From a virus, in the IMG/VR virus record IMGVR_UViG_3300010150_000040, positions 1-42,723 of that record: 42,723 bases of DNA; one strand, given 5' to 3'. Below are positions 19,539 through 27,406 of this stretch, piece after piece. The position numbers and the translations under genes are program-made. The stretch's first letter is position 1. The number at the start of each line of letters is the position of its first letter. The notes beneath the pieces were generated by a model. That model had not been told where the DNA came from, did no database searches, and worked only from the letters and a program-made list of their open reading frames with translations.

Positions 19539-21016
19539 CTCGGCTGTCTCCGTTCAACAGAGCTAGGGTCAGTGGCATTTGTTGCACCAGCTTGTCCAGA
19601 CGACATTGAACTTCCATTTCTTTTATCCACAACTTGATTACGCCGTGTTGCAATTTCACCAGTTTTATCTTCTTCAGCATTACTATTACCACTATAATAT
19701 TGAGGAAGTTTTTTGTCTGACTTTGGTTGTGTTAAATTAGATGTATCATAATCTTTTGTGCTTGTTCGTGCACTTGATGGTGCTTGTGCGGCTACTTTAC
19801 TTCCTTGTGCACTGTGTCCTCCCCAAGGTTCGTGTTCTGGCACTCTTGGGTTGATACTAGTTTTAACGGTACGGTTTACACCTATATTGCCAGCTGTTGG
19901 ACCAACTGCGCCAAATGCTGATGGACCGTTCAAGTCTAACATACCTTCAGTACTAATTCTACCAAAGCCTGCAGCCTTGAGTTGTAAGTTTAAGTCAGTT
20001 GTTAGACGTATATCTTTATTTGCTTTAAGTTGTATTGGACCTGTTGATGTTTCCGCTTGTATACCAGCAGCACCACGTGCCATAATATTGAATGTATCAG
20101 CATCCATATTAATGTCACCTCCAGCATAAAAGTTAAAGTCTTTTTCTGCATGATAACTTACACTGCCTGCCGCATATACATCTACATTACCCTCGCTGTC
20201 CAATTGCATCCAACTAGTGCCTTTTTGGTTTGTTATGTATACAATACCTGCACTGTCGTTTAGTAGCATTTGCGCACCGCCTGCACTACGTAAGCGAATT
20301 AAATTATCCATTCCTTCTTCACGTGATTGGTCTGGAACATAGTTTTCACCTTCTTTAAATGCAACTGTGCCATCATCCATTACAAAACTGTGTCCTGCTG
20401 GTGTTAAAAATCCTGCTACATTGCTTGGAGATTCTCGTCTACCACCACTACTGCCAATACCACGTATTGGGTCTAATCCTGTACCTTGACCGGCAACTGC
20501 ATTTGCAACTGGATGTCTTGGTCTAGAATTTTGCTGTTGTTTTTGTCCAGGATCAATACTGGGACCAATTGTATCTTCGTTTTCGATTTTGCTAGCTGGT
20601 AAACCTGGTACTGCACTGTTTTTGCCAACAGTTGGCAAAACGCCAAGTAAAAACCCAGTTACATCATCACCAGTAAATGCAACAAGTACCTCAGTACCTG
20701 GTGCTGGTGGAGGGAAGGATGCACCATATGTAACTGTAGCATCTAGCATACTAATTGAACCACCAAAAGGAGAAACAGTTCTTACTTTTGGAAATAGTTG
20801 TCTTTGCTCTCGAGTGTCTGTATCTCCAAATCTGTGTGATCCTAAAATTTGAACATATATTGCACCGCCATAATCTGCATCCGAAATTTCAATAACCTTA
20901 GCACTATATACACCATTTGGCATACCCATGCCGCTTCGGTTCCCGCTTGTATATGCTGCAGGAACACCGATACTTTCACGGTTTAAATTTGTTGATCTAT
21001 TTTGCTCTTTTGACAT
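19535..21016 (-). CDS. 5: Baseplate hub / central spike protein gp5 without lysozyme domain (493 aa)
   Basis: gp5 forms the trimeric needle that pierces the outer membrane. The N-terminal OB-fold is visible at about residues 30-160 (NGVYSAKVIEISDADYGGAI, then FPPPAPGTEVLVAFTGDD). Next come a linker with GRRESPSNVAGFLTPAGHSF and a C-terminal repetitive beta-helix-like region at about 240-390 with many Ala/Asp/Gly turns (AGGDINMDADTFNIMARGA). The T4 lysozyme domain normally between OB-fold and spike is absent: the linker is only about 40-60 residues. An AAGGA site precedes the ATG. The neighbouring 950-residue hub-like protein carries a peptidase-like domain that may supply the missing wall-cutting activity. 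Confidence 0.85.
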   Translation of the reverse strand: MSKEQNRSTNLNRESIGVPAAYTSGNRSGMGMPNGVYSAKVIEISDADYGGAIYVQILGSHRFGDTDTREQRQLFPKVRTVSPFGGSISMLDATVTYGASFPPPAPGTEVLVAFTGDDVTGFLLGVLPTVGKNSAVPGLPASKIENEDTIGPSIDPGQKQQQNSRPRHPVANAVAGQGTGLDPIRGIGSSGGRRESPSNVAGFLTPAGHSFVMDDGTVAFKEGENYVPDQSREEGMDNLIRLRSAGGAQMLLNDSAGIVYITNQKGTSWMQLDSEGNVDVYAAGSVSYHAEKDFNFYAGGDINMDADTFNIMARGAAGIQAETSTGPIQLKANKDIRLTTDLNLQLKAAGFGRISTEGMLDLNGPSAFGAVGPTAGNIGVNRTVKTSINPRVPEHEPWGGHSAQGSKVAAQAPSSARTSTKDYDTSNLTQPKSDKKLPQYYSGNSNAEEDKTGEIATRRNQVVDKRNGSSMSSGQAGATNATDPSSVERRQPR

Positions 21017-21030
21017 TTTAATCCTTTTAC

Positions 21031-23883
21031 TTAGTTCGTTGCATTATACATATTTACTAGCCAACTTGGTGTGCTATGGTCTCGTGTATCACCAGATCCG
21101 CCCCAATAGGGTGCAGCATTTGAACTTAGGTTTGCACCAATTCCTGGTGTCATCGCAATATCATAATGATGTACTACACCACTCATATACAGTTCTCTTC
21201 CAGTTCCTTCATTAGGATTGGCAATACCAACACTTGGTGTTAACCCGTTTGCACGAGTGTCATTTAAGAAGTTTTGTGTATAGTTTTGTATAAGAGCAAG
21301 ATCAGCAGGATTTTCCACAGATAATAATCTATTACCATCATAAAGACTAATGTCAGCTGCATACCCATTATGTCTGCCACTTCCGCCAGGTCCTCTATTT
21401 CCGCCTCTTGGTGATATAACACCAGTTAGACCAGTTGCTGCTGCCGCCGCTTCCATAGAACTCAATAATCGAGGATCTATATTAGATGTAGATCCTGTCG
21501 TATTATTACTACCAGTTATAGTACCATTGCCAGATCCAGTTGCATTTGGATCAAGTGTTGTGCTAGTATCAGGTTGTTGTTGACTAGCAACTTCATTTGG
21601 TAGTACATCATTCTCTGGGTCTGGGTTAGGTCCTTGATAACCTTGCTTCAACGTTCTAGTTGGTTGTCCAATTACTCTTCCTTCTAGTAGTTGGTCCAGC
21701 AACTCTTCATTATTTGTATTTGTATCTCTAAAACTTTCAAGTGTTTGTTTAAACTCTCCCATCATGTATGTACTAGTTACTGTGATAACACGATAAAGTG
21801 CAGTTATACTAAAATTAGTAAGCTCTTGATTCATAAAGCCTTCTTCATTTTCATAAACTGGCAAACGTACATTTAGAAAGTATCCAACACCACCAACATC
21901 ATAGTCTGCTTGATTACTATTTGAAATACTGGCTCCTTTTGGTTTACCTAACCAGTATGGATCTCCACGTATTTCAAGTCTTTGATCAACCATTTCACCA
22001 GTTGCATTAAGATTAAGCTCTAGTGCACCAAGCATTGCAGTTCCAGGGTCATCCAGTGTATCAGCACCACTAGCTGCTAAACTATCTCCTACTGTACGAT
22101 AATCAAATTGCATAGATTCGTTAAGTTCATTTTGTACTTTTCGTTCTCGATGTGATCCAGCAAAAACATCACTTTGTGTTATATACCTATTTGTTATAGG
22201 ATTAAGTTTCAATTCCGCTGGATTGGCTGTTCGTTCACGTAGTTCTGCCCCTGCTTCTTGTGCTGTTTTTTCAGTCGAAATCACCTCCTTTTTGGCGGCT
22301 TCTAGTTGGCTTTTATTGTCTTGAATTTGTTGTTGTACAAAAAAATCTTCATTTGGTGAAACGTTAACTCCTATATCCGTCTTCGCTTCTAATCGTTCAA
22401 TCTCACGTTTTATACTTTTAACCCGATTAACAGCATCAACGTATTGTGCTTTTGCTTCGTAACTTCTTGCTTCTGCGGCATCCAGTCCTGGAAAGGATGC
22501 ATTTGTGCCAAGTGATCCGCCAGCAATAGGTTGCGTAACAAAAAACAAAGTGTTAAAACTTAAATCTAAATTCAGTACTTCACTATTAAGTCCAGTGTAT
22601 GTGTAGTCATAACGTTTTTTTAGTAGACCATGGGTAAGTATATTGTTTAATCTTTTCTGTTGTAACTCAGAATCTTGTGTTAGTTGACCAAAACTTACAG
22701 GATCATGTATACCCTCTGGTGTAATATAAGCCTGAATGTTGTATATAAATTTACGCTGATAGCTTTTAGCTACTGGATCATAATTATTTTTATACTCAAC
22801 TTCTGTTTTAAATGAAAACCATTTTAACATATCTGCCAATTTAGTAGATTTTGCTATGCCGTCATTGGCATTTGCTTTGGCAAATTGGTTTCTTCCAACA
22901 ATTGGTATCTTTTTAAATTCTTTTGTTTGTAGTACTGCCGCTGCAACGGCTGCCGTCATACTTGTTCCTTTGTGTAACGTAAATTCAATAACATTACCTG
23001 CCGCTGACATACTAACGTTGCGACTTTCTTCAATATGTTCACCAGTAACAGCATCAAACACCCAGTCACGCCACTGGTCAGTTTCATCTATCGTTCCAAA
23101 CTCATATATACTTGGATACATTCTAGCAATAGTTGTATCACAATGTTTCTCACATTCTCTGTTAAGTTCTGTTGTAAAGTTATCTAAAAATTCTCCAAAC
23201 GTTGCAGCACGTACACTTATATCTGATTTCAAGTGAAAGTCCATACGATTATATGCAGAATATTCAGTTTCAATAAATGTAACTTGATAATTTGTTGCAC
23301 TATCAGTATGTTTTATTTGAAAGTCTGTAATGTCAGTAACATAGTAAAACGGTCCTACCTCTTTGTCTGCCATTGCACTGCCGTCTTGATTCCACCCACG
23401 GAAGTTTAGCTCAAGCAAATATGTTGCTTCTAAGTGATTTTCAAGTTTTAGTTGTTTGGCTGCTAGTATTATACGATTATAAAATGTCATACCAAGAACT
23501 TCAGTGAATGTAATATCAAAACTATTAGCTACTGCATTTCTATTTTCTTTTGCAAATGCTAACTGTGTTTGCTGTATTACATTTTCAATACTAATCTCAT
23601 TTTCAACACCTGTTTCAGCAAGTGTAATAAATTCTTTATTGTCAAGATTTTCTTCAAATTGTTGGGCTTTGAGTGGACTAATCATATGGATTGCCCAATT
23701 ATAAGTGTAGGTATCGAATTGATTTAAAACATTTGGTTGATATTTACTTGCACTACTTCTAACAGCATCTCGAGTTTCGAGACTTGCATTTCTAGCGGCT
23801 TCTTGAGCGGCGGCAAAATTTCTTTCTGCTATTCGATCCAATGCACTAAGTTCACCACCATTGGTGTTATTTCTGATTGGCAT
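21031..23883 (-). CDS. Baseplate hub-like structural protein with C-terminal M15-type peptidase-like domain (950 aa)
   Basis: The protein sits between gp53 and gp5, the place for a hub component of gp27 type. The N-terminal approx. 300 residues (VLNQFDTYTYNWAIHMISPL, LNFRGWNQDGS, FYYVTDITDFQIKHTDSATN) look like a beta-rich tail hub module known from marine T4-like phages. A charged coiled-coil segment follows (about 470-550), then a Ser/Thr/Asn-rich linker. The last 150 residues contain GSGRHNGYAADISLYDG (His838, Asp844) and, later, VVHHYDIA (His905/906), the order of metal ligands in phage D-Ala-D-Ala carboxypeptidase/M15-like domains. GGAG before the ATG and three bases between genes fit coupled translation. 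Identity as a hub is inferred; the peptidase-like domain is fairly convincing but spacing around His838 is one residue shorter than in classical M15. Confidence 0.7.
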   Translation of the reverse strand: MPIRNNTNGGELSALDRIAERNFAAAQEAARNASLETRDAVRSSASKYQPNVLNQFDTYTYNWAIHMISPLKAQQFEENLDNKEFITLAETGVENEISIENVIQQTQLAFAKENRNAVANSFDITFTEVLGMTFYNRIILAAKQLKLENHLEATYLLELNFRGWNQDGSAMADKEVGPFYYVTDITDFQIKHTDSATNYQVTFIETEYSAYNRMDFHLKSDISVRAATFGEFLDNFTTELNRECEKHCDTTIARMYPSIYEFGTIDETDQWRDWVFDAVTGEHIEESRNVSMSAAGNVIEFTLHKGTSMTAAVAAAVLQTKEFKKIPIVGRNQFAKANANDGIAKSTKLADMLKWFSFKTEVEYKNNYDPVAKSYQRKFIYNIQAYITPEGIHDPVSFGQLTQDSELQQKRLNNILTHGLLKKRYDYTYTGLNSEVLNLDLSFNTLFFVTQPIAGGSLGTNASFPGLDAAEARSYEAKAQYVDAVNRVKSIKREIERLEAKTDIGVNVSPNEDFFVQQQIQDNKSQLEAAKKEVISTEKTAQEAGAELRERTANPAELKLNPITNRYITQSDVFAGSHRERKVQNELNESMQFDYRTVGDSLAASGADTLDDPGTAMLGALELNLNATGEMVDQRLEIRGDPYWLGKPKGASISNSNQADYDVGGVGYFLNVRLPVYENEEGFMNQELTNFSITALYRVITVTSTYMMGEFKQTLESFRDTNTNNEELLDQLLEGRVIGQPTRTLKQGYQGPNPDPENDVLPNEVASQQQPDTSTTLDPNATGSGNGTITGSNNTTGSTSNIDPRLLSSMEAAAAATGLTGVISPRGGNRGPGGSGRHNGYAADISLYDGNRLLSVENPADLALIQNYTQNFLNDTRANGLTPSVGIANPNEGTGRELYMSGVVHHYDIAMTPGIGANLSSNAAPYWGGSGDTRDHSTPSWLVNMYNATN

Positions 23884-24183
23884 TTAACTTGCTCCGAATG
23901 CTGTTGACTTTGATGGTACTTTAATTTCTAAACCTGCTACAAAGTCATTAATTGGATCTCTTAGCTTATCACGATTATAGTGTACAAACACCCACCAGTA
24001 TCTCGAGTTGCCGTAAATTTCAAATGCAAATAAGTCAGGTCGTTTGTGATAACGATTGTCAATTTTAACCAGTTTTACTTGCTGACTAAGGTTGGCGTTT
24101 TTTAATTTTGGGTTATATATGTTCAAGTACTTTTTGTTTTGTGTAGTTTGCGCATAGTTACTAGAGTTTGAATAATTTGCCAT
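23884..24183 (-). CDS. 53: Baseplate wedge subunit gp53 (99 aa)
   Basis: gp53 clips wedges together in the T4 baseplate. The segment RPDLFAFEIYGNSRYWWVFV followed by HYNRDKLRDPINDF and GLEIKVP (about residues 50-92) is the characteristic LysM-like core of phage gp53/baseplate proteins. At 99 residues it is about half of T4 gp53 and consists of little more than that core, as in some marine relatives. The ATG overlaps the stop of the upstream gp48/54-like gene (TAATG), and the last codons supply the ribosome-binding site for the next gene. Confidence 0.82.
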   Translation of the reverse strand: MANYSNSSNYAQTTQNKKYLNIYNPKLKNANLSQQVKLVKIDNRYHKRPDLFAFEIYGNSRYWWVFVHYNRDKLRDPINDFVAGLEIKVPSKSTAFGAS

Positions 24184-24791
24184 TAGATAAATCCTTTTCC
24201 GTATGCTGACCCACTAATAAAATCGTGTTTGCTAAAATCCTTTTTTTGCTTTGCTGGGTTAACTGAAACTAATAAGTCTAGAGCAATAGTTTGTACTGCT
24301 GGCAATGCTTGCGGTTTACCGCTTGTGCCAATCACTTCAACTAAATCAGTGTCACTTTGAAACGGTATACTTACATTTCCTAGTAGCACAGGTATATTGT
24401 TAAACATTTGTTCTCCAAAACTACTAAAATGTAAAAGAGGAGGTGGTGTGCCTGCAACTGGTGATAGGTTAGCATCTGTAAACCCATAATACATTTTTGA
24501 TACACTACGTAAGAAGTGAATAACTCCTTGTGTATAAAGATGTTCTTCTTGTGTAACATTACTAAATTGTGCTGTTACTTGTATAGTTGGACTGGGGGTT
24601 CCACTGTATGCATATGTTGTATAATTTGTATGAGTTAAATTATAGGGTGTATAATTTACTGCTTGGTTATATACAATATCCGGCTGAATAGCAAATACTA
24701 TACCGTCAGTATTACTTAATTCCGCCGCAGGGCCACTATAATAGCTTGCTGGACCAGTTAGTTTTGTTCTTGCTTCATTAGACACTGCCAT
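24183..24791 (-). CDS. Baseplate / tail-tube junction protein, gp48- or gp54-like (202 aa)
   Basis: The 202-residue protein contains YTPYNLTHTNYTTYAYSGTP followed by QVTAQFSNVTQEEHLYTQGV and a FLRSVSKMYYG segment. This pattern is found in marine T4-like phage proteins annotated as the gp48/gp54 tail-tube cap or initiator. It is shorter than T4 gp48 (364) or gp54 (about 320), so I cannot choose between them. The gene overlaps the nucleotidyltransferase upstream by 14 bases and gp53 downstream by one. An AAAGGA site precedes the start. Confidence 0.65.
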   Translation of the reverse strand: MAVSNEARTKLTGPASYYSGPAAELSNTDGIVFAIQPDIVYNQAVNYTPYNLTHTNYTTYAYSGTPSPTIQVTAQFSNVTQEEHLYTQGVIHFLRSVSKMYYGFTDANLSPVAGTPPPLLHFSSFGEQMFNNIPVLLGNVSIPFQSDTDLVEVIGTSGKPQALPAVQTIALDLLVSVNPAKQKKDFSKHDFISGSAYGKGFI

Positions 24792-25368
24792 TTAGTTTAT
24801 CCTTTATAAATTCATATACTTGTGGATTAAATGTACCAAAGAAATCTGTAAATGCTTCTTGTCTTTTCTTTTCTTCTATACCATCCATCCGCATTACATT
24901 TCTAAACGTAGTAGCACTACGTCCATCATCTTCTACTGGAACAGTGTAAATATATCCAGCTTCGTCACTACTTACTAATGGTTTGCCGTCTTGATACATA
25001 CGTAAATATCCACCAGTTTTTAAACGTCCTGCATCCTTTTCACTAAACACCAGTAGTACCGCAGTATTATTTGGATCTTTGTTAGTTAAGCTAATGTCAG
25101 GTTGATATGGACTAGTGCGTACAATTTTGTCAGCAGGTATACCAAACATGTCTGTCATAATGCCTGTCTTTTCCTCATAACTAAACGGATCCTTTTCAGG
25201 TTGCGCATTTTTAGCAATTGTAGTAGCGATAAATACATTAGAGGAACCAAACTTACGAACAAGGTTCATGTAAACTTTATGATGACCACTGTGCATAGGC
25301 TGAAATCTACCTCCGTACATAACGGCAATATCAGTTGCTTCAGCTTCTGTAAGTTGTGAGTATCTCAT
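24778..25368 (-). CDS. Nucleotidyltransferase of the HxGH (NadM/cytidylyltransferase-like) superfamily (196 aa)
   Basis: Nucleotidyltransferases of this fold join an NTP to a small phosphorylated acceptor (nicotinamide mononucleotide, phosphopantetheine, glycerol-3-phosphate). The signature is at residues 20-31 (GRFQPMHSGHHK, with His26 and His29), and a second motif RSATTFR at 150-156 corresponds to the ISxTxxR loop that binds the NTP phosphates. The substrate cannot be told from sequence. The start is backed by AGGAG and by an exact late promoter TATAAATA just upstream. It is therefore the first gene of the late baseplate operon, an odd place for a metabolic enzyme; a role in virion assembly or modification is possible. 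Confidence 0.82.
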   Translation of the reverse strand: MRYSQLTEAEATDIAVMYGGRFQPMHSGHHKVYMNLVRKFGSSNVFIATTIAKNAQPEKDPFSYEEKTGIMTDMFGIPADKIVRTSPYQPDISLTNKDPNNTAVLLVFSEKDAGRLKTGGYLRMYQDGKPLVSSDEAGYIYTVPVEDDGRSATTFRNVMRMDGIEEKKRQEAFTDFFGTFNPQVYEFIKDKLNGSV

Positions 25369-25387
25369 GTCTATTCTCCTATCATAC

Positions 25388-25395
25388 TATTTATA
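25388..25395 (-). promoter_or_regulatory. T4-type late promoter of the baseplate operon
   Basis: An exact TATAAATA on the minus strand lies 19 bases before the ATG of the nucleotidyltransferase gene, with an AGGAG site in between. It is the only late box seen at the head of the baseplate operon and is back to back with the sigma70 promoter of gp55. Confidence 0.75.
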
Positions 25396-25428
25396 GCACC
25401 AGTAAACTACAACTATAACCAGAAGAAC

Positions 25429-25456
25429 TTGACATTATATCTAGATGTGTTATAAT
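25429..25456 (+). promoter_or_regulatory. Consensus sigma70 promoter of gp55
   Basis: TTGACA (25429-25434) and TATAAT (25451-25456) are both perfect matches to the bacterial consensus, spaced 16 bases apart. The gp55 ATG is 22 bases beyond, with an AAGGA site before it. This should be read directly by the host polymerase. Confidence 0.85.
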
Positions 25457-25478
25457 AACACTAATTTAAGGAAAAACT

Positions 25479-26357
25479 ATGAGAAAACAGAATTATCTTA
25501 ACAACAAGGATATGCTGAAGGAAATACATAAAAGTAAACTAACCTATTGTCACTCAGTTGATGACGAATATGGTAGATTTGATATCATTGTAGACAACTA
25601 CGAAGATATTTTTGATCCAGATATTATCCAACAAGCAAGAGAGAACAGAGCTAGTGTATTAAGTTCACAAGGTTATGAGGAATCATACAAAAGATGGCAA
25701 GACGCTGGCAGACGTACAAAAGATAAACCAAAGCAAGCTGAAACAAGAGTACAACCTGAAGAAATTGATCCAGACGACTTAATCTTTAGATTAATGACAT
25801 TTGAACATGTACCTGGTGATTCAAAACGTAAGACTAACCCTAAAACAGAAGCAGATCGTCACGTTAAAGTTAACTTTCCACCATTTAAACACTATGCAAA
25901 ACGTGATGGTGAAACACAAGAAGTAGTACGAAGCCACTGGGAAGGTGGGATCGACAACGGAAAATTTAGCACAACACATGGACACACAACAAATGAATTA
26001 GCAAAGATGTATATTAAACTATGTGAGCGTTATAGTATGCGCAGTAATTGGCGAGGATACACGTATGTAGATGAAATGCGTAGTCATGCACTAATGCAAC
26101 TATCTCAGATAGGTTTAAAATTTAACGAAGCAAAGAGTCAAAACCCATTTGCGTACTACACAGCAGTTGTTACAAATAGTTTTACAAGAGTTCTTAATCT
26201 TGAAAAGCGTAATCAAAATATACGTGATGATCTGTTACAAGAGAACGGGTTTAATCCTAGCTTTAGTAGACAACTTGACCATGAAGCAGCGTCCAAAGCA
26301 AAATGGGACGAACAAATGGAAAAAGATCGCAAAGAGGCAACTGGAACAAATTTCTAG
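25479..26357 (+). CDS. 55: Late-transcription sigma factor gp55 (292 aa)
   Basis: gp55 replaces the host sigma factor on core polymerase so that TATAAATA late promoters are read. The signature lies at about residues 165-250: ELAKMYIKLCERYSMRSNWR, then GYTYVDEMRSHALMQL, NPFAYYTAVVTNSFTRVLNL and EKRNQNIRD, which is the region-2-like core of phage gp55. The protein is longer than T4 gp55 (185) because of a charged N-terminal part of about 160 residues with no clear family. A perfect sigma70 promoter lies upstream. The five exact late boxes in this window are its expected targets. Confidence 0.9.
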   Translation: MRKQNYLNNKDMLKEIHKSKLTYCHSVDDEYGRFDIIVDNYEDIFDPDIIQQARENRASVLSSQGYEESYKRWQDAGRRTKDKPKQAETRVQPEEIDPDDLIFRLMTFEHVPGDSKRKTNPKTEADRHVKVNFPPFKHYAKRDGETQEVVRSHWEGGIDNGKFSTTHGHTTNELAKMYIKLCERYSMRSNWRGYTYVDEMRSHALMQLSQIGLKFNEAKSQNPFAYYTAVVTNSFTRVLNLEKRNQNIRDDLLQENGFNPSFSRQLDHEAASKAKWDEQMEKDRKEATGTNF

Positions 26358-26363
26358 TTATAC

Positions 26364-26392
26364 TTGACAAATCCTAACATAGAGTATATTCT
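26364..26392 (+). promoter_or_regulatory. Sigma70-type promoter directly before gp47
   Basis: TTGACA (26364-26369) is followed after 17 bases by TATTCT (26387-26392); TATATT at 26385-26390 is an alternative with a 15-base spacer. The gp47 ATG begins only 6 bases past the -10 box, so the transcript would start at or beside the start codon. Confidence 0.6.
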
Positions 26393-26398
26393 AACTAC

Positions 26399-27406
26399 AT
26401 GACATTTTTTAATAAAGCGGCGTGTTTTACTGACATTCACTTCGGAAACAAGAATAATAGTAAACAGCATAACAAAGACTGCGAAGATTTCGTAGATTGG
26501 TTTATTGCGAACAGCAAAGACTGTGAAACTTGCATATTTTTAGGCGATTGGCACCACCACAGAGCTGGTGTTAACGTTAGTACACTGAATTATAGTGTAA
26601 ACAATGTAAGGAAACTAAGCGAAAACTTTGAAAAGGTGTATATGATTATGGGCAACCATGATTTATACTATCGTGAGAAACGTGAACTTAATAGTTTGCC
26701 ATATGCGGGCTTATTTGATAACGTTACCTTAGTTGAAGATGTATTTCAACAAGATGATGTTGCATTAATACCCTGGCTAGTGGGAGACGAGTGGAAACAC
26801 ATCAACAAAATAAAAGCACGTTATATGTTTGGGCACTTTGAGTTGCCACACTTCAAGATGAACGCAATGGTAGAGATGCCTGATCATGGTGGTATTAATG
26901 AAAGCCACTTGCACGGTCCTGAATATGTATTCAGTGGACATTTCCACAAGCGTCAGCACAAAGGTAACATTCATTATCTAGGGTCACCATTTCCGCACAA
27001 CTATGCTGATGCATGGGACGATGATAGAGGAATGATGAAGTTAGAATGGGGCGGTAAGCCAGAACATTTAAACTTTGATGGTCCAAGATATCGAACTGTG
27101 CCACTGAGTAAGCTAATTGACGATGCTGACTCTATTTTAAATCACAATACATACTGTCGTGCTGTACTAGATGTGAATATTACGTATGAAGAAGCAAACT
27201 TTATTAAGGAAACGTTTGCGGCACAATATCAATTACGTGATATTACACTAATGCCCAGTAAAAAAGAAGAACATGCACAAGATTGGCGGCAAGTAGACGA
27301 TTTAGAGGTTGAAAATGTAGACCAGATAGTGTATAATAGCTTAAATGCTGTAGACAGTGAAATGATAGACAAAAAGTTATTAGTGGATATATACAACAAC
27401 CTATGA
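26399..27406 (+). CDS. 47: Recombination endonuclease subunit gp47 (SbcD/Mre11-like, 335 aa)
   Basis: gp47 is the nuclease half of the phage Mre11-Rad50-type complex, which trims DNA ends for recombination-dependent replication and degrades host DNA. Metallophosphoesterase motifs are all visible in order: DIH (Asp12, His14), GDWHH (Asp50), GNHD (residues 85-88), GHF (145-147) and GHFH (His181, His183). Length is like T4 gp47 (339). No Shine-Dalgarno site is seen before the ATG, and a sigma70-like promoter ends six bases upstream, so translation may be leaderless. The stop overlaps the gp46 start (ATGA). Confidence 0.93.
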   Translation: MTFFNKAACFTDIHFGNKNNSKQHNKDCEDFVDWFIANSKDCETCIFLGDWHHHRAGVNVSTLNYSVNNVRKLSENFEKVYMIMGNHDLYYREKRELNSLPYAGLFDNVTLVEDVFQQDDVALIPWLVGDEWKHINKIKARYMFGHFELPHFKMNAMVEMPDHGGINESHLHGPEYVFSGHFHKRQHKGNIHYLGSPFPHNYADAWDDDRGMMKLEWGGKPEHLNFDGPRYRTVPLSKLIDDADSILNHNTYCRAVLDVNITYEEANFIKETFAAQYQLRDITLMPSKKEEHAQDWRQVDDLEVENVDQIVYNSLNAVDSEMIDKKLLVDIYNNL

